From Sulfurimonas sp. (GTDB taxonomy: Bacteria > Campylobacterota > Campylobacteria > Campylobacterales > Sulfurimonadaceae): a DNA stretch of 64,000 nucleotides. Below are positions 46,725 through 55,605 of the stretch, one piece after another; the stretch's first letter is position 1; each line of letters starts with the position of its first letter. The notes beneath the pieces are model-generated. The model was not told the origin of the DNA. It ran no database searches and saw nothing but the letters and a program-made list of their open reading frames with translations. The stretch spans positions 1 through 64,000 of the forward strand of contig NZ_JAQTLY010000006.1 of the NCBI RefSeq assembly GCF_028714655.1. Reading direction: 5' to 3'. A program made the position numbers and the translations under genes.

Positions 46725-47255
46725 TTATTTCCATCTCTCTTCTTTAACTATTACACTGTTTTCATTATCAATTATAGTAAGCTCATAATCGCTGATATTG
46801 CACTGCAACGCCATCGTTCTTTGCGCCAAAAGCTCTATCTCGCCTGCAATGCTAAGATAAACTACGGAGAGATTTTTAAATCGTTCAAGAGATTTTCCTA
46901 TCTGCTTCCACCATGCCGAGGCACTGCCTTCTTGGTATGTGTAGATAATAACCCTTTCAGAACGCCCGCATGCTTTTCTAATGCGTTTTTCATCAGGCTG
47001 ACCCAAGTCTATCCAAAGTTTAATCTCGCCGTCTAAAGCCTTTTGCCACAAGTCCGGCTCATCATCTTGTGAAATTCCTTTGCTAAAGAGCAGTTTTTCA
47101 TCTGCATTTAGTATAAACGCCGCCAAGCGTACCATTAGGCGTAAATCATTTTCTGAAGGATGTTTGGCTAAAGTAAAGTTATGCTCTGCGTAATAATTAC
47201 GATCCATATCGGCAATGTTTAGTGAGGCTTTATAAATAGTTGCTTTAGCAGCCAT
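46725..47255 (-). CDS. yaeQ: YaeQ family protein
   Basis: This 176-residue protein begins MAAKATIYKASLNIADMDRN and contains WIDLGQPDEKRIRKACGRSE, all typical of YaeQ, whose fold is a PD-(D/E)XK nuclease variant. The frame extends 47 codons further upstream but only through a dispersed repeat, and an AGGAG box 6 nt before the ATG at 47255 fixes the start. Molecular role unclear; E. coli YaeQ was linked to transcription elongation. Confidence 0.88.
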   Translation of the reverse strand: MAAKATIYKASLNIADMDRNYYAEHNFTLAKHPSENDLRLMVRLAAFILNADEKLLFSKGISQDDEPDLWQKALDGEIKLWIDLGQPDEKRIRKACGRSERVIIYTYQEGSASAWWKQIGKSLERFKNLSVVYLSIAGEIELLAQRTMALQCNISDYELTIIDNENSVIVKEERWK

Positions 47256-47306
47256 TGTTCTCCTTGTATCGGCTATTTTTATAATTGAACATTCTGAACA
47301 AACAGA

Positions 47307-47374
47307 GATTGCTTCGTCGCTTTTCTCCTCGCAATGACGGTCATTGCGAGCCTCTTTAAGAGGCGCGGCAATCT
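47307..47374. repeat. Dispersed repeat, complete inverted form
   Basis: GATTGCTTCGTCGC, then CTCGCAATGACGGTCATTGCGAG, then GGCGCGGCAATC: an element with inverted ends and a palindromic centre (TGACGGTCA). This is the clearest copy of the family at 66, 4222, 17176 and 44579. Confidence 0.7.
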
Positions 47375-47495
47375 CATGATTTATCAGAGATTCCAATTGA
47401 GAGTATACAACAATAGGAGTTCTTATTCTATTTTTTTAGTAAAAATATGTGACAATGGCAGGATAAATAAAATTAGATAAAAGTGAAGATTGATT

Positions 47496-47795
47496 ATGAA
47501 ATTACCTCATTACAAAAAAATAAAAACATCTCCTAAAAATAAAACTTTGGATTTAGATCCTAAAAATGAAGTTAAAGAGATGTTTATGAAATGGTTCAAA
47601 AAAAACAATAAAGTCGGTCAGATTATGACTAAACAAGAGGTAGTTGAAAATGTCATAGCTAAATTAGACGCGAAACAAAACGATGCTTTAGAACAAGCCA
47701 TGAATGAGCTGAAGCGTAGCAGTTTGATTGAAACGAAAGAAGATGGAGTTACATTGGTATTGACTCAAAAAGGTGTTGATTTTATAAACAATTAA
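47496..47795 (+). CDS. Small winged-helix-like protein of unknown function
   Basis: This 99-residue basic protein is rich in Lys. The second half resembles a winged helix: QEVVENVIAKLDAKQNDALE, AMNELKRSSLIE, GVTLVLTQKGVDF. A TTG frame begins six nt earlier, but the ATG at 47496 is preferred. No known family comes to mind. Confidence 0.6.
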   Translation: MKLPHYKKIKTSPKNKTLDLDPKNEVKEMFMKWFKKNNKVGQIMTKQEVVENVIAKLDAKQNDALEQAMNELKRSSLIETKEDGVTLVLTQKGVDFINN

Positions 47796-47865
47796 GTGTG
47801 GTATAATTTTTTTTAGAGATTTTAGCCTCTTTTGGAACATATTTAAAATACTTAAAAGGGTTTAC

Positions 47866-48309
47866 ATGTTAGCTTATTTTAAACAGATACAACCGGATAT
47901 CCTCGCATATAAAGAAAAATTGGACAAACACAACATTACTATAGATAAAACAAATCTAATGTTTCTAAATCTGATTTTAAATATTTTAAACTTTTTAGGT
48001 ACAGAGGACGCAAACAAGCTTGATGAACAGTGCGAATACAATATCCTTACTATGAGAAAAGAGTTTGAGGGTGTTATCCGCGGCGATGCCGTCAATGAAA
48101 AGGCTCAAGCGATTTTACTTACATTTTTTTTACGAATCGCAAAAGAGATGGAGATTAAATATAAAAAAATAGAAAATGAGAATCTTGAGAGACTTTATAC
48201 TCTTATGACCTCAAAAGATTTTAGATACCCAAGCTACATAAAAGATCAAAAAAACTTTGCTCTTGAGAGTATGCCTGAGAATATAAAAAGAATGGAGTAT
48301 CTAAAATAG
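47866..48309 (+). CDS. Hypothetical helical protein
   Basis: 147 residues, all helical in pattern, without signal peptide or membrane segment. I do not recognise the family. It is convergent with the aldolase gene, with only two bases between stops, and follows the winged-helix-like gene by 70 nt. Confidence 0.65.
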   Translation: MLAYFKQIQPDILAYKEKLDKHNITIDKTNLMFLNLILNILNFLGTEDANKLDEQCEYNILTMRKEFEGVIRGDAVNEKAQAILLTFFLRIAKEMEIKYKKIENENLERLYTLMTSKDFRYPSYIKDQKNFALESMPENIKRMEYLK

Positions 48310-48311
48310 GT

Positions 48312-50273
48312 TTAGATTATTCTATCGCTTCCGCCGTCAATTGCCACCTGAGCGCCTGTTGTTTTTGCAAATGGCGCTCCTGCCATCGCACATACAAGCT
48401 CTGCAACATCGTTTGATTTTATCTCGGTTTTAAGAATATTGTTTGTTTTATACTGAATAACGCTCATATTGTAAGCTTTTGCACGATTAGCCAAAACTTC
48501 CTCTGTCCAAATAGCCGTGTCAAAGACTGCATGCGGGTGAAGCGTATTTACTCGCACTCCAAACTCTCCAAGCTCAAGCGCCGCAATACGGGCTAGCTGA
48601 GTCTGTCCTGCTTTTGCCACAGAGTAAGCCGCCGCACCTTTTCCCGGTGCCGGAAAGTTTTTAGAAGCAACCATGATTAAAGCAGCATCAATGCCAAGTT
48701 TTAAAAACGGTGCAGTATATTTGATAAGTTTCTGGTGCGAGGTAAGGTTTATATCCATGCTTCTTTGCCAATTCTCATCGCTTAAACTATCAAGATTTTC
48801 ACTTGGCGTAAAGATGCCCGCATTGCTGACAACTATGTCGATTCCGCCAAAACTCTTAACCGCACAAGCAATTGCATTTTGAATATCTGCACTGCATGTC
48901 AAATCACATTTCACACCGATAGCATCACTTTTTGCAAAGATTTTTTCAACTTCGCTGTTGATATCAAGTGCGACAACTGCCGCACCCCTTGAGTTTAACA
49001 TCTTGGCAATCGCCAAACCTATTCCGCTTGCTGCCCCCGTTACAACTGCTACTTTTCCGCTAAACTCAGGCAATTTCCCGCCGCCTTTTAGCTTTGCCTG
49101 TTCCAGAGACCAGTACTCAACTTCAAAGATATGTTTTGCGCTTAAGGCTTTGTAACCGCCCAGTTTTTCGGCTTTTAAAATAGCCTCGTAGGTATGGTCG
49201 TTTATATCTTTTATGATATTTGCCTCTTTTGCATTTGAACCAAAAGAGAGAGTTCCGTTGCCTTTAAGTATCGCAAAATTCGGAGCAGGATTTAAAAGTG
49301 TCTCGTTTGTTTTATTTGCTTCAAAATACTCTTTATACTCTTTTACATACTCTGCCAAATCAGTGTTAAAATCATCTCCCAAAATAGCGGGAATTCTCTT
49401 TGTTCTGATAACATGGTCAGGTGTCAGAGGTCCTCGCACTGCAATCTTCTCAACATCTTGCTTTGAAAAGTGCAGTGCCAAATTGCTCTCGTTTAAGATA
49501 GAAATAGTCGCCGCACCTTTAAGATTTGAGACCTCTTTGCGGATTTGTGCAAGTTTTAAAAGCTCAAAAGAGAGATCAGATTTTTCTATATGCAGAATTG
49601 CGCCCTTAGCCTCAAGATACCCCTCAGCCTTGCCCACTAACTCTATGGTTTTTTCATAAGATTTTTTTGCATCATCACTAAATGTAAAAAGACCGTGATT
49701 CATAAGAACCATTCCATCCAACTCGCTCCAGTTCACATCTCTTGTCATATCATATACAAGTTTTGCAAGAACAAATCCGGGCATAATGTATGGAATAACC
49801 AGTACTTTATCGCCGTAAAGCTCTTTGATTTTATCTTCGCCGCCCTGCGTGTTTGTAATGGTTACAACCGCGTCAGTATGTGTGTGATCAACAAATTTAA
49901 AAGGAATAATCGCATGTAGTATTGCCTCAACCGACGGGTTTGGAGCGGAGGGGTTTGTCATGGCAAGTCTCTGGTACTTTACCATATCGGTATCGCTCAG
50001 CTCCTTTAACTCTGCCATTTTCATAAGCATATCCATTTTTACGGGAGCAAAACCCTCAGCCTCGATAGTCGCCAAATCCCAGCCGCTCCCTTTGACATAA
50101 AGTATATCTTCAACCTCACCGAAAAGATTTGTCGCAGTTGATTTTACAGATGTGTTTCCGCCGCCGTGAAGAACCAAAGAGGCATCACGCCCAAGCAGTC
50201 TTGAAGTGTAAACCCTTAAATCCAAATCTGTTTTAAACTTTTCTGCTTCTTTGTCGTCGTATAAACTTTTCAT
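48312..50273 (-). CDS. Class II aldolase / short-chain dehydrogenase fusion
   Basis: The N-terminal part (about 1-400) is a class II aldolase with zinc ligands His130 and His132 (VDHTHTDAV) and His193 (MNHGLF). The C-terminal part (about 405-653) is an SDR with GAASGIG (413-419), Ser537 and Y550-x-x-x-K554. The architecture is that of rhamnulose-1-phosphate aldolase/alcohol dehydrogenase fusions. The location downstream of mtnK and mtnA suggests the aldolase cleaves 5-methylthioribulose-1-phosphate (or the 5-deoxy analogue) to DHAP and an aldehyde, which the SDR could reduce. This is inference; rhamnose metabolism genes are not seen here. Confidence 0.83.
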   Translation of the reverse strand: MKSLYDDKEAEKFKTDLDLRVYTSRLLGRDASLVLHGGGNTSVKSTATNLFGEVEDILYVKGSGWDLATIEAEGFAPVKMDMLMKMAELKELSDTDMVKYQRLAMTNPSAPNPSVEAILHAIIPFKFVDHTHTDAVVTITNTQGGEDKIKELYGDKVLVIPYIMPGFVLAKLVYDMTRDVNWSELDGMVLMNHGLFTFSDDAKKSYEKTIELVGKAEGYLEAKGAILHIEKSDLSFELLKLAQIRKEVSNLKGAATISILNESNLALHFSKQDVEKIAVRGPLTPDHVIRTKRIPAILGDDFNTDLAEYVKEYKEYFEANKTNETLLNPAPNFAILKGNGTLSFGSNAKEANIIKDINDHTYEAILKAEKLGGYKALSAKHIFEVEYWSLEQAKLKGGGKLPEFSGKVAVVTGAASGIGLAIAKMLNSRGAAVVALDINSEVEKIFAKSDAIGVKCDLTCSADIQNAIACAVKSFGGIDIVVSNAGIFTPSENLDSLSDENWQRSMDINLTSHQKLIKYTAPFLKLGIDAALIMVASKNFPAPGKGAAAYSVAKAGQTQLARIAALELGEFGVRVNTLHPHAVFDTAIWTEEVLANRAKAYNMSVIQYKTNNILKTEIKSNDVAELVCAMAGAPFAKTTGAQVAIDGGSDRII

Positions 50274-50297
50274 ATATTCTTCTCTCTATTTTTATTT

Positions 50298-50867
50298 TTA
50301 TTTGAATAAATTGTGTAATTTTTGCTTTAGTTCGTCAAAGTTTGGATGACTAAAATCATATGGAGCATTTGGATATGCTTTTTTGTAAATTTCATTTAAT
50401 ACACTTTTATGATTTTCTTTAGATGCAAACTCTGAACAATTCAAAAAAGTCTCTATACACTCTTTTTGTTTTTTTGGTATAGATGAAAGAAGTAGTGACT
50501 CTAAGTAACCATCTTTTGTTTGTGGGTCACATGTCACATAAATATCGGCAATCTCTGAAAAAGATAATTTGGTTATAATATCTCTTAATTCATTTTCTGT
50601 GTTGTTAAAACCGCCGTAAGTTTTATCATTTTTTTCATAATCAGCATCAACCACAAATAAAATTTTGCTAATTGCTTCTTCTTCTATTTGTAATTTTAAT
50701 CTCTCATATTTCGGATTATCTAATTTAAAGAAATTGCTCTTTGCCCCAAAACCAAAAAACTCAACTCTATCTAAATCAAAACTCAAATCTTGAATCAAAA
50801 GTTTTAATAGCTCATTATCATTTGTTTTTTGGGCATTTCCCTCATGAAGAACGGCAACTTTTACCAT
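50298..50867 (-). CDS. DUF3226/TOPRIM-like protein paired with an ATPase
   Basis: The 189 residues show a TOPRIM-like pattern: Glu9 in VLHEG, Asp74-x-Asp76 in FVVDADYEKND, and DGYLES. It resembles DUF3226. It overlaps the AAA ATPase gene by 7 bp. Pairs of an AAA ATPase with a TOPRIM protein occur in several phage-defence systems (OLD, PARIS, Gabija types), with the TOPRIM part acting as a nuclease. The exact family is not certain. Confidence 0.65.
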   Translation of the reverse strand: MVKVAVLHEGNAQKTNDNELLKLLIQDLSFDLDRVEFFGFGAKSNFFKLDNPKYERLKLQIEEEAISKILFVVDADYEKNDKTYGGFNNTENELRDIITKLSFSEIADIYVTCDPQTKDGYLESLLLSSIPKKQKECIETFLNCSEFASKENHKSVLNEIYKKAYPNAPYDFSHPNFDELKQKLHNLFK

Positions 50868-51886
50868 CCTCTTACCTCATGGTCATCATCAATACTATCT
50901 TGCAACATGTCATAATCTCTCACACCAGCTTTTATGCTGCCATCTTTTAATCGACTCATTTTTATGTAACAAATCTCTTTATCTTCAAGCTTTTTAGCAA
51001 CCCTTGCGTAAGACTCTATACACTCTTTTGAGTGAGTTATTGCAAAGACTTGTACATTTTGTTCTTTGGAAGTTTTTAAAACTATTTCCCATAAATCATC
51101 TAAAAGAGAATAATGAATCCCATTTTCTATTTCATCTATAAAGACTATTTTTTCTTTATGTGTAAGCAAAACTATTATGATATAAAAAAAAGATTTCAAT
51201 CCATCGCCAAAATTACTTAGTTCGAGGAATCTTCCACTTTGTTGCAGCATTACTCTGTTTTTAATTATGTCGATTTTTTCAATATTAAAAATATCCTTCA
51301 TTAAGCCATTAATATAGTCATATTTGCCTATTAATTTTAATTCATCTACCATATCTCTAATAGCTTCATTCATGTTATTTTGACTAGAAATAAATGTATA
51401 ATCGTTTAAAAGTGGCTGATGGTTTTTTTTATAAATTTTATTATAGTAAGTATTGCTTCTAAAATTTGAGATATCAACACTTCCATGATTCCAATAATTT
51501 TGTTTTTGAAACTCATCCGGAGATAAGAAGTTATCCTTACAATATAAATGAAATTGTTTATTAATTTCTATATCAAAAGTATAGTCTTTGAAGTTGAACT
51601 CTTCTTTTAACCATTCTAGTAAAAAATCTTTTGGACTTCTGTTTTGTTCAATTATTAATAGCAACTTTATGATTTCAAAATACACAATCTCTCTATCAAT
51701 GGGAGTTTTTTGAGATTTTAACATATTATATGAATTGGCAATTAAAAAACAAGCTTCCATAAAAGCAGTCTTTCCGACATTATTTTTCCCGCCGATTAGA
51801 TTTACTCTCTTAAACCCATCAGCTTTGAAATCTTTGAAGCATTTAAAATCTTTTATCTCTATCTCTGTCAATAAATGTTTATCCAT
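50861..51886 (-). CDS. OLD-like AAA (ABC-type) ATPase
   Basis: This 341-residue protein has Walker A GGKNNVGKT (32-40), signature-like LSNFGDGLKSFF, Walker B KIVFIDEIENGIH and AITHSKE, the order of AAA_15/AAA_21 ATPases. The N-terminal LTEIEIKDFKCFKDF is also typical. With the overlapping TOPRIM-like gene it forms a two-gene unit in the middle of the mtn operon, 12 nt after mtnA. Confidence 0.83.
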   Translation of the reverse strand: MDKHLLTEIEIKDFKCFKDFKADGFKRVNLIGGKNNVGKTAFMEACFLIANSYNMLKSQKTPIDREIVYFEIIKLLLIIEQNRSPKDFLLEWLKEEFNFKDYTFDIEINKQFHLYCKDNFLSPDEFQKQNYWNHGSVDISNFRSNTYYNKIYKKNHQPLLNDYTFISSQNNMNEAIRDMVDELKLIGKYDYINGLMKDIFNIEKIDIIKNRVMLQQSGRFLELSNFGDGLKSFFYIIIVLLTHKEKIVFIDEIENGIHYSLLDDLWEIVLKTSKEQNVQVFAITHSKECIESYARVAKKLEDKEICYIKMSRLKDGSIKAGVRDYDMLQDSIDDDHEVRGW

Positions 51887-51898
51887 AATTACCGCTCC

Positions 51899-52987
51899 TC
51901 AAATCTCTTGCTTGTTAAATTTTTCTCTTATTCTATCAAAGTTCGCCTCACAAACCCCTCTGTTTGTTATCAGCCCCGTTATAAGTCTTGCGGGAGTTAC
52001 ATCAAAACCGTAGTTTAGAGCCGGCGAATCTTCCGGAGTTATGCGCACCTCACGAACCAAGCCCTCACTGTCCACCCCTTTTATAAATCTAACCTCATCA
52101 GGGCTTCTCTCCTCTATGGGTATCTCTTTTACACCGTCTCTTATCTCAAAGTCAAAGGTTGATGTGGGAATTGCCACATAAAAAGGTACGCCGTTATCGT
52201 GCGCCGCAAGTGCCTTTAAGTATGTTCCTATCTTGTTTGCCACATCGCCGTTCGCACTTACCCTGTCCGCTCCGACAATCACCATATCTACCATGCCGTG
52301 CTGCATAAGATGCCCGCCGGTATTGTCAGCTATGATTGTATGCTTTATATTGCTCTTTGAAAGCTCCCACGCAGTGAGTGACGCTCCCTGATTTCTAGGT
52401 CTTGTCTCATCAACCCATACATGAACGGCTATTCCTCTTCTCTTTGCCTCATAGATAGGTGCCAATGCCGTTCCCTCATCTATAACTGCCAGCCAACCCG
52501 CATTGCAGTGAGTTAAAATATTTATCTCTGTTTTGCCGCTCTTTTTTAAAATATCCTCTATGATGTCACAACCATGCTCTGCTATATTTTGGCTCTCTAA
52601 CGCCTCTTCGTCATTTAGTTTTATGGCTGCCTCTCTTGCATCTTCTATGACATTAGAGGAGTCCTTTAAAAGCTCTATCATCCTATCAACCGCCCACATA
52701 AGATTCACAGCAGTTGGACGGGACTCTCTTATAAGAGCCGCCTTCTCTTGAAGCTTTTCATAATCTCCCTCAACCTCAATTGCGGCTACATATATCCCAA
52801 AAGCCGCAACACTTCCGATTACTCCCGCACCCCGAACGGTCATATTTTTTATTGCATTTACAACTTCTTCGGTATTTGTCAGATATCTTGTGTCATAGAC
52901 AAACGGGAGCTGCCTTTGGTCAATCACCTCCAGACACTCATCAAACATCTCATCACTTAGCCATAGCGCCTTATATTTACCCTGCAT
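51899..52987 (-). CDS. mtnA: S-methyl-5-thioribose-1-phosphate isomerase
   Basis: This 362-residue protein of the eIF2B-alpha-like family converts 5-methylthioribose-1-phosphate to the ribulose form in methionine salvage. Catalytic elements are the NILTHCNAGWLA cysteine and the aspartate in VIVGADRVSANGD. The overlap with mtnK is 11 bp. Its partners, mtnK and a class II aldolase, indicate a shunt in place of the full salvage pathway (no mtnB-mtnD seen). Confidence 0.92.
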   Translation of the reverse strand: MQGKYKALWLSDEMFDECLEVIDQRQLPFVYDTRYLTNTEEVVNAIKNMTVRGAGVIGSVAAFGIYVAAIEVEGDYEKLQEKAALIRESRPTAVNLMWAVDRMIELLKDSSNVIEDAREAAIKLNDEEALESQNIAEHGCDIIEDILKKSGKTEINILTHCNAGWLAVIDEGTALAPIYEAKRRGIAVHVWVDETRPRNQGASLTAWELSKSNIKHTIIADNTGGHLMQHGMVDMVIVGADRVSANGDVANKIGTYLKALAAHDNGVPFYVAIPTSTFDFEIRDGVKEIPIEERSPDEVRFIKGVDSEGLVREVRITPEDSPALNYGFDVTPARLITGLITNRGVCEANFDRIREKFNKQEI

Positions 52988-54203
52988 TTTTTATAATCTC
53001 CAATATCTCATCTAAGCTCTGTATCTTGTCGTGCTTTATTACAAACTCTCTGGCAATTTTTAGAGCCGTCTTCTCGGCTTCAGCTCTAAGCGCTCTATCC
53101 TCTATCCCTCTTATCTCCGCAACTCCTGCAACACCATAAACTCTTCTTGCCATCTTGCAGCCCGCAAATCCGACACTCTCTCTTAAAATGTTTTTTACAA
53201 ATCTCTCTTTATACTTTTGAAGCGTACTTTCATCGAGATACCCATCGACCAAAAGTGCAGAATTTCTATACTCTTTCCAAAGATTTAAAAACTTCTCGCC
53301 AAATTTCTCTAACACCTCTTTAATAGTCACCAAAAGCCACTCTTGAAAATCTTTATCTTTTGTAACAACGCTATGATGAATATAGTTGTTTACAAAATTT
53401 GCCAAAAGCGCCCCGACATCAAAACCAAACGGACCGACGAACGCAAACTCAGGGTCTATAACATAGGTCTCTTTCTCGTTTATCATGATAGAGCCCGTAT
53501 GCAGATCCCCGTGAACAAGTGCATCGCTTTGCGTCATAAACTTGTACTTTAGCTCCAAAACTCTCTCTTTAAACTCCATATCTAAAAAAAGTTTTTTTGC
53601 TTCTTGGTTATCTTTTACATTTATATTATCGTTGGTTTCATGCTCCATAAAAGGAAAGCTAAAAACTAAATCCTCCGTCAGTTTACACAGCTCGGTATTG
53701 CCGTTAAATCTGCCTATCAGCTCTCTTTTGTCACTGCTGCTAAGATATAAAGAGGATGTGTAAAAAAGCGTTGCCGCCATATAGGTTGAGATATGCTCGC
53801 TGAAATTTTTATATTTTACTCTATCGATAAGCCCTTTTCTCATAATTATGTGACTGCCTAGATAATCCATAACAACCAAGCTCATCTCTTCGCTTGCATA
53901 ATGTATTTTAGGAACAAAACTCGGAAAAATAGCATAAAATTTTTGCAAAGCTCTTATTTCGTAGGTCATCCTCTGTCTGCTAAGCGGAAAATCCTCGCCT
54001 ACACATCTAAGAAACGGTACCGCCTGTTTGACAATCAGAGCTTTTTGAGGAGTTACAATAGAGCTTATTTTGTAAACATAATTTAGATTGCCATCACCAA
54101 TCTCATCGGCTCTTATTTCGTCGGAACCAAAATAATCCATAACGCTTTTTACATTTGAAATATACTCAACTATACTACCCGCATCCAATACTTTATAATT
54201 CAT
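52977..54203 (-). CDS. mtnK: Methylthioribose kinase
   Basis: This kinase-fold protein phosphorylates 5-methylthioribose. HGDLHTGSIMI with the catalytic Asp and VIDPEFAFVGPFGFD with the metal-binding Asp match MtnK/choline-kinase-like enzymes. A longer frame starts at 54239, but the ATG at 54203 (MNYKVLDAGS) has a good AGGGAAG box, giving 408 residues. First gene of the operon. Confidence 0.9.
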   Translation of the reverse strand: MNYKVLDAGSIVEYISNVKSVMDYFGSDEIRADEIGDGNLNYVYKISSIVTPQKALIVKQAVPFLRCVGEDFPLSRQRMTYEIRALQKFYAIFPSFVPKIHYASEEMSLVVMDYLGSHIIMRKGLIDRVKYKNFSEHISTYMAATLFYTSSLYLSSSDKRELIGRFNGNTELCKLTEDLVFSFPFMEHETNDNINVKDNQEAKKLFLDMEFKERVLELKYKFMTQSDALVHGDLHTGSIMINEKETYVIDPEFAFVGPFGFDVGALLANFVNNYIHHSVVTKDKDFQEWLLVTIKEVLEKFGEKFLNLWKEYRNSALLVDGYLDESTLQKYKERFVKNILRESVGFAGCKMARRVYGVAGVAEIRGIEDRALRAEAEKTALKIAREFVIKHDKIQSLDEILEIIKNAG

Positions 54204-54274
54204 ATCTTCCCTGACTGTTTGTTTAAAAAATTGTATCATAATTCAATATTAATTTATAAGATGCGAGGCTTATT

Positions 54275-54469
54275 ATGGGATGGACATGCCAACATGATTA
54301 TAAAGGTTACTGTAAATTGCTAAAAAAAGAGTGCTCTCCCGGCATAAAAGGATGCGTACTAAAAAGCAGTGAGTATATCTTTAGCACGGGCAGTTACGAA
54401 GAGGATAAAAAGGCACAAGAAGAGAAAAAAGAGGAGATTGATTTTGCTGCGTTAGCAAGAAGCAATTAG
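54275..54469 (+). CDS. Small cysteine-rich protein
   Basis: The 64 residues have four cysteines (Cys5, Cys13, Cys20, Cys27) in the first half, spaced as a possible metal or Fe-S site, and a charged Lys/Glu tail. A GAGG box lies before the ATG. Family not recognised. The stop overlaps the stop of the convergent epimerase gene by 4 bp. Confidence 0.65.
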   Translation: MGWTCQHDYKGYCKLLKKECSPGIKGCVLKSSEYIFSTGSYEEDKKAQEEKKEEIDFAALARSN

Positions 54470-55161
54470 CTCCAAAAATTTAGCGGATTTGGGTGCAAAA
54501 ATGTGTAATCCAAATCTTTTACCAACTTATCTGAGATAATCACTCTATTCGTCATACCCTCAAATGTTCCAAGAGCAAATCCAAAATCTTCGCTATTTTT
54601 TTGATGAATTTCGGAGCGAAGTGGATGGTTTGGCGCGACAAGATTATATACCCCCTCCGTTATACCTTTTTGCATCATTAGCTTTACGATATTTATAACA
54701 TCGTCTCTATGTATATAGTTTACAAATCCATCACTAAAATCAGTCGCACTCTTCCATCTTCCCGCAACCCTGTCTTCTCCCATAAGTCCGCCGAGCCTAA
54801 GCACTAAAACACTCCTTTTTGAGTTAAGAAGCAGGTCTTCAGCCTCTTTTATGAGCGATGTTTTTGTAATGATTGCACTCTCATCTACGGCAGAGTCAAA
54901 CTCTCTATATATGGAAGTTGAACTCATCAAAACAAAATTAGATGTCGGTTTAGCTAATGTAAGAATCTTTTGCAGGGTTTTTATGTAGTTATCTTTTGTA
55001 TGGATGGCGATTATGATGGTATCGCTCTGCCAAAAGGCAGAGGTGTCAGTCGTATCTTCTCTTGAAAAACACTCCACGGCAAAATCATTTGCAAGCTCGC
55101 AAGAGAGCGGTTTTCCCAGCCAACCGCACCCTATGATACCAATACTTTTTTTACTTCTCAT
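54466..55161 (-). CDS. NAD(P)-binding epimerase-like protein
   Basis: The 231 residues contain a Rossmann fold start IGIIGCGWLGKPLS and extended-SDR features (LMSSTSIYREF, VLRLGGLMGE), without the complete YxxxK. Related to nucleoside-diphosphate-sugar epimerase-like proteins. The substrate is unknown. It overlaps the preceding membrane-protein gene by 11 bp and ends the operon starting with the siroheme decarboxylase. Confidence 0.75.
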   Translation of the reverse strand: MRSKKSIGIIGCGWLGKPLSCELANDFAVECFSREDTTDTSAFWQSDTIIIAIHTKDNYIKTLQKILTLAKPTSNFVLMSSTSIYREFDSAVDESAIITKTSLIKEAEDLLLNSKRSVLVLRLGGLMGEDRVAGRWKSATDFSDGFVNYIHRDDVINIVKLMMQKGITEGVYNLVAPNHPLRSEIHQKNSEDFGFALGTFEGMTNRVIISDKLVKDLDYTFLHPNPLNFWS

Positions 55162-55450
55162 CTTTATGTTTATTTGTGGTATAGCTTTTTTTGATAACTA
55201 ACATTTCATAGATTGTGACTTCAGGCATTGCCTCTTCGATAAGTTTATCCGTATCGCTAAACTGACCCTTCATACTCTCAATCTCTTTATACCCTTTAGG
55301 CTTAATATTGCTCATAGCCATTCCTATAGTTCCCGCCCACATGATTAAAAGCATAAGCCAAACAGTTTTTTTGGCACCCACATAAACTCCGGCAAAGTGA
55401 AATACTACGCTAACTAATATAGCTACGGTAAGTATAATTGTTAAACTCAT
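55151..55450 (-). CDS. Small membrane protein, unknown
   Basis: 99 residues with two hydrophobic segments (about 2-22 and 29-48) and a polar tail. The ATG overlaps the stop of the 52-residue gene (ATGA). No family recognised. Confidence 0.65.
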   Translation of the reverse strand: MSLTIILTVAILVSVVFHFAGVYVGAKKTVWLMLLIMWAGTIGMAMSNIKPKGYKEIESMKGQFSDTDKLIEEAMPEVTIYEMLVIKKSYTTNKHKDEK

Positions 55451-55605
55451 TTTGTTAAATTCTCCCCTCTTGGTTTCATCTCGATTCCTGTATCTTCAAT
55501 CATCTTTTCGCCAAAACTTTTCACACCCATAGTGCCAAGAAGCATCAAAAAAGAGACTAAAAGTAAAAAAAATATAGCTAGCGCATATCGCTTTAAAATC
55601 GCCAT
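55447..55605 (-). CDS. 52-residue single-helix protein
   Basis: A short frame starting ATG at 55605, immediately after the stop of the preceding gene (55606), and ending TGA at 55447-55449, overlapping the next ATG by 4 bp. It encodes MAILKRYALAIFFLLLVSFL, then a GTMGVKSFGEKMIEDTG stretch: one membrane helix and a short soluble tail. The tight fit between two genes supports it. Confidence 0.65.
   Translation of the reverse strand: MAILKRYALAIFFLLLVSFLMLLGTMGVKSFGEKMIEDTGIEMKPRGENLTK

Noticed and set aside
47256-47396. N-terminal extension of YaeQ
   Set aside because: The 47 extra codons are translated from a dispersed repeat; the ATG at 47255 has a good ribosome-binding site and matches the family start.
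48312-50273. Rhamnose catabolism assignment for the aldolase/SDR fusion
   Set aside because: The architecture matches RhaD fusions, but there are no rhamnose isomerase, kinase or transport genes nearby, while mtnK and mtnA are in the same operon.
50298-51886. Naming the ATPase/TOPRIM pair as PARIS or Gabija
   Set aside because: Both proteins are shorter than those systems' usual components and the TOPRIM-like part resembles DUF3226 more; only a general OLD-like label is supported.
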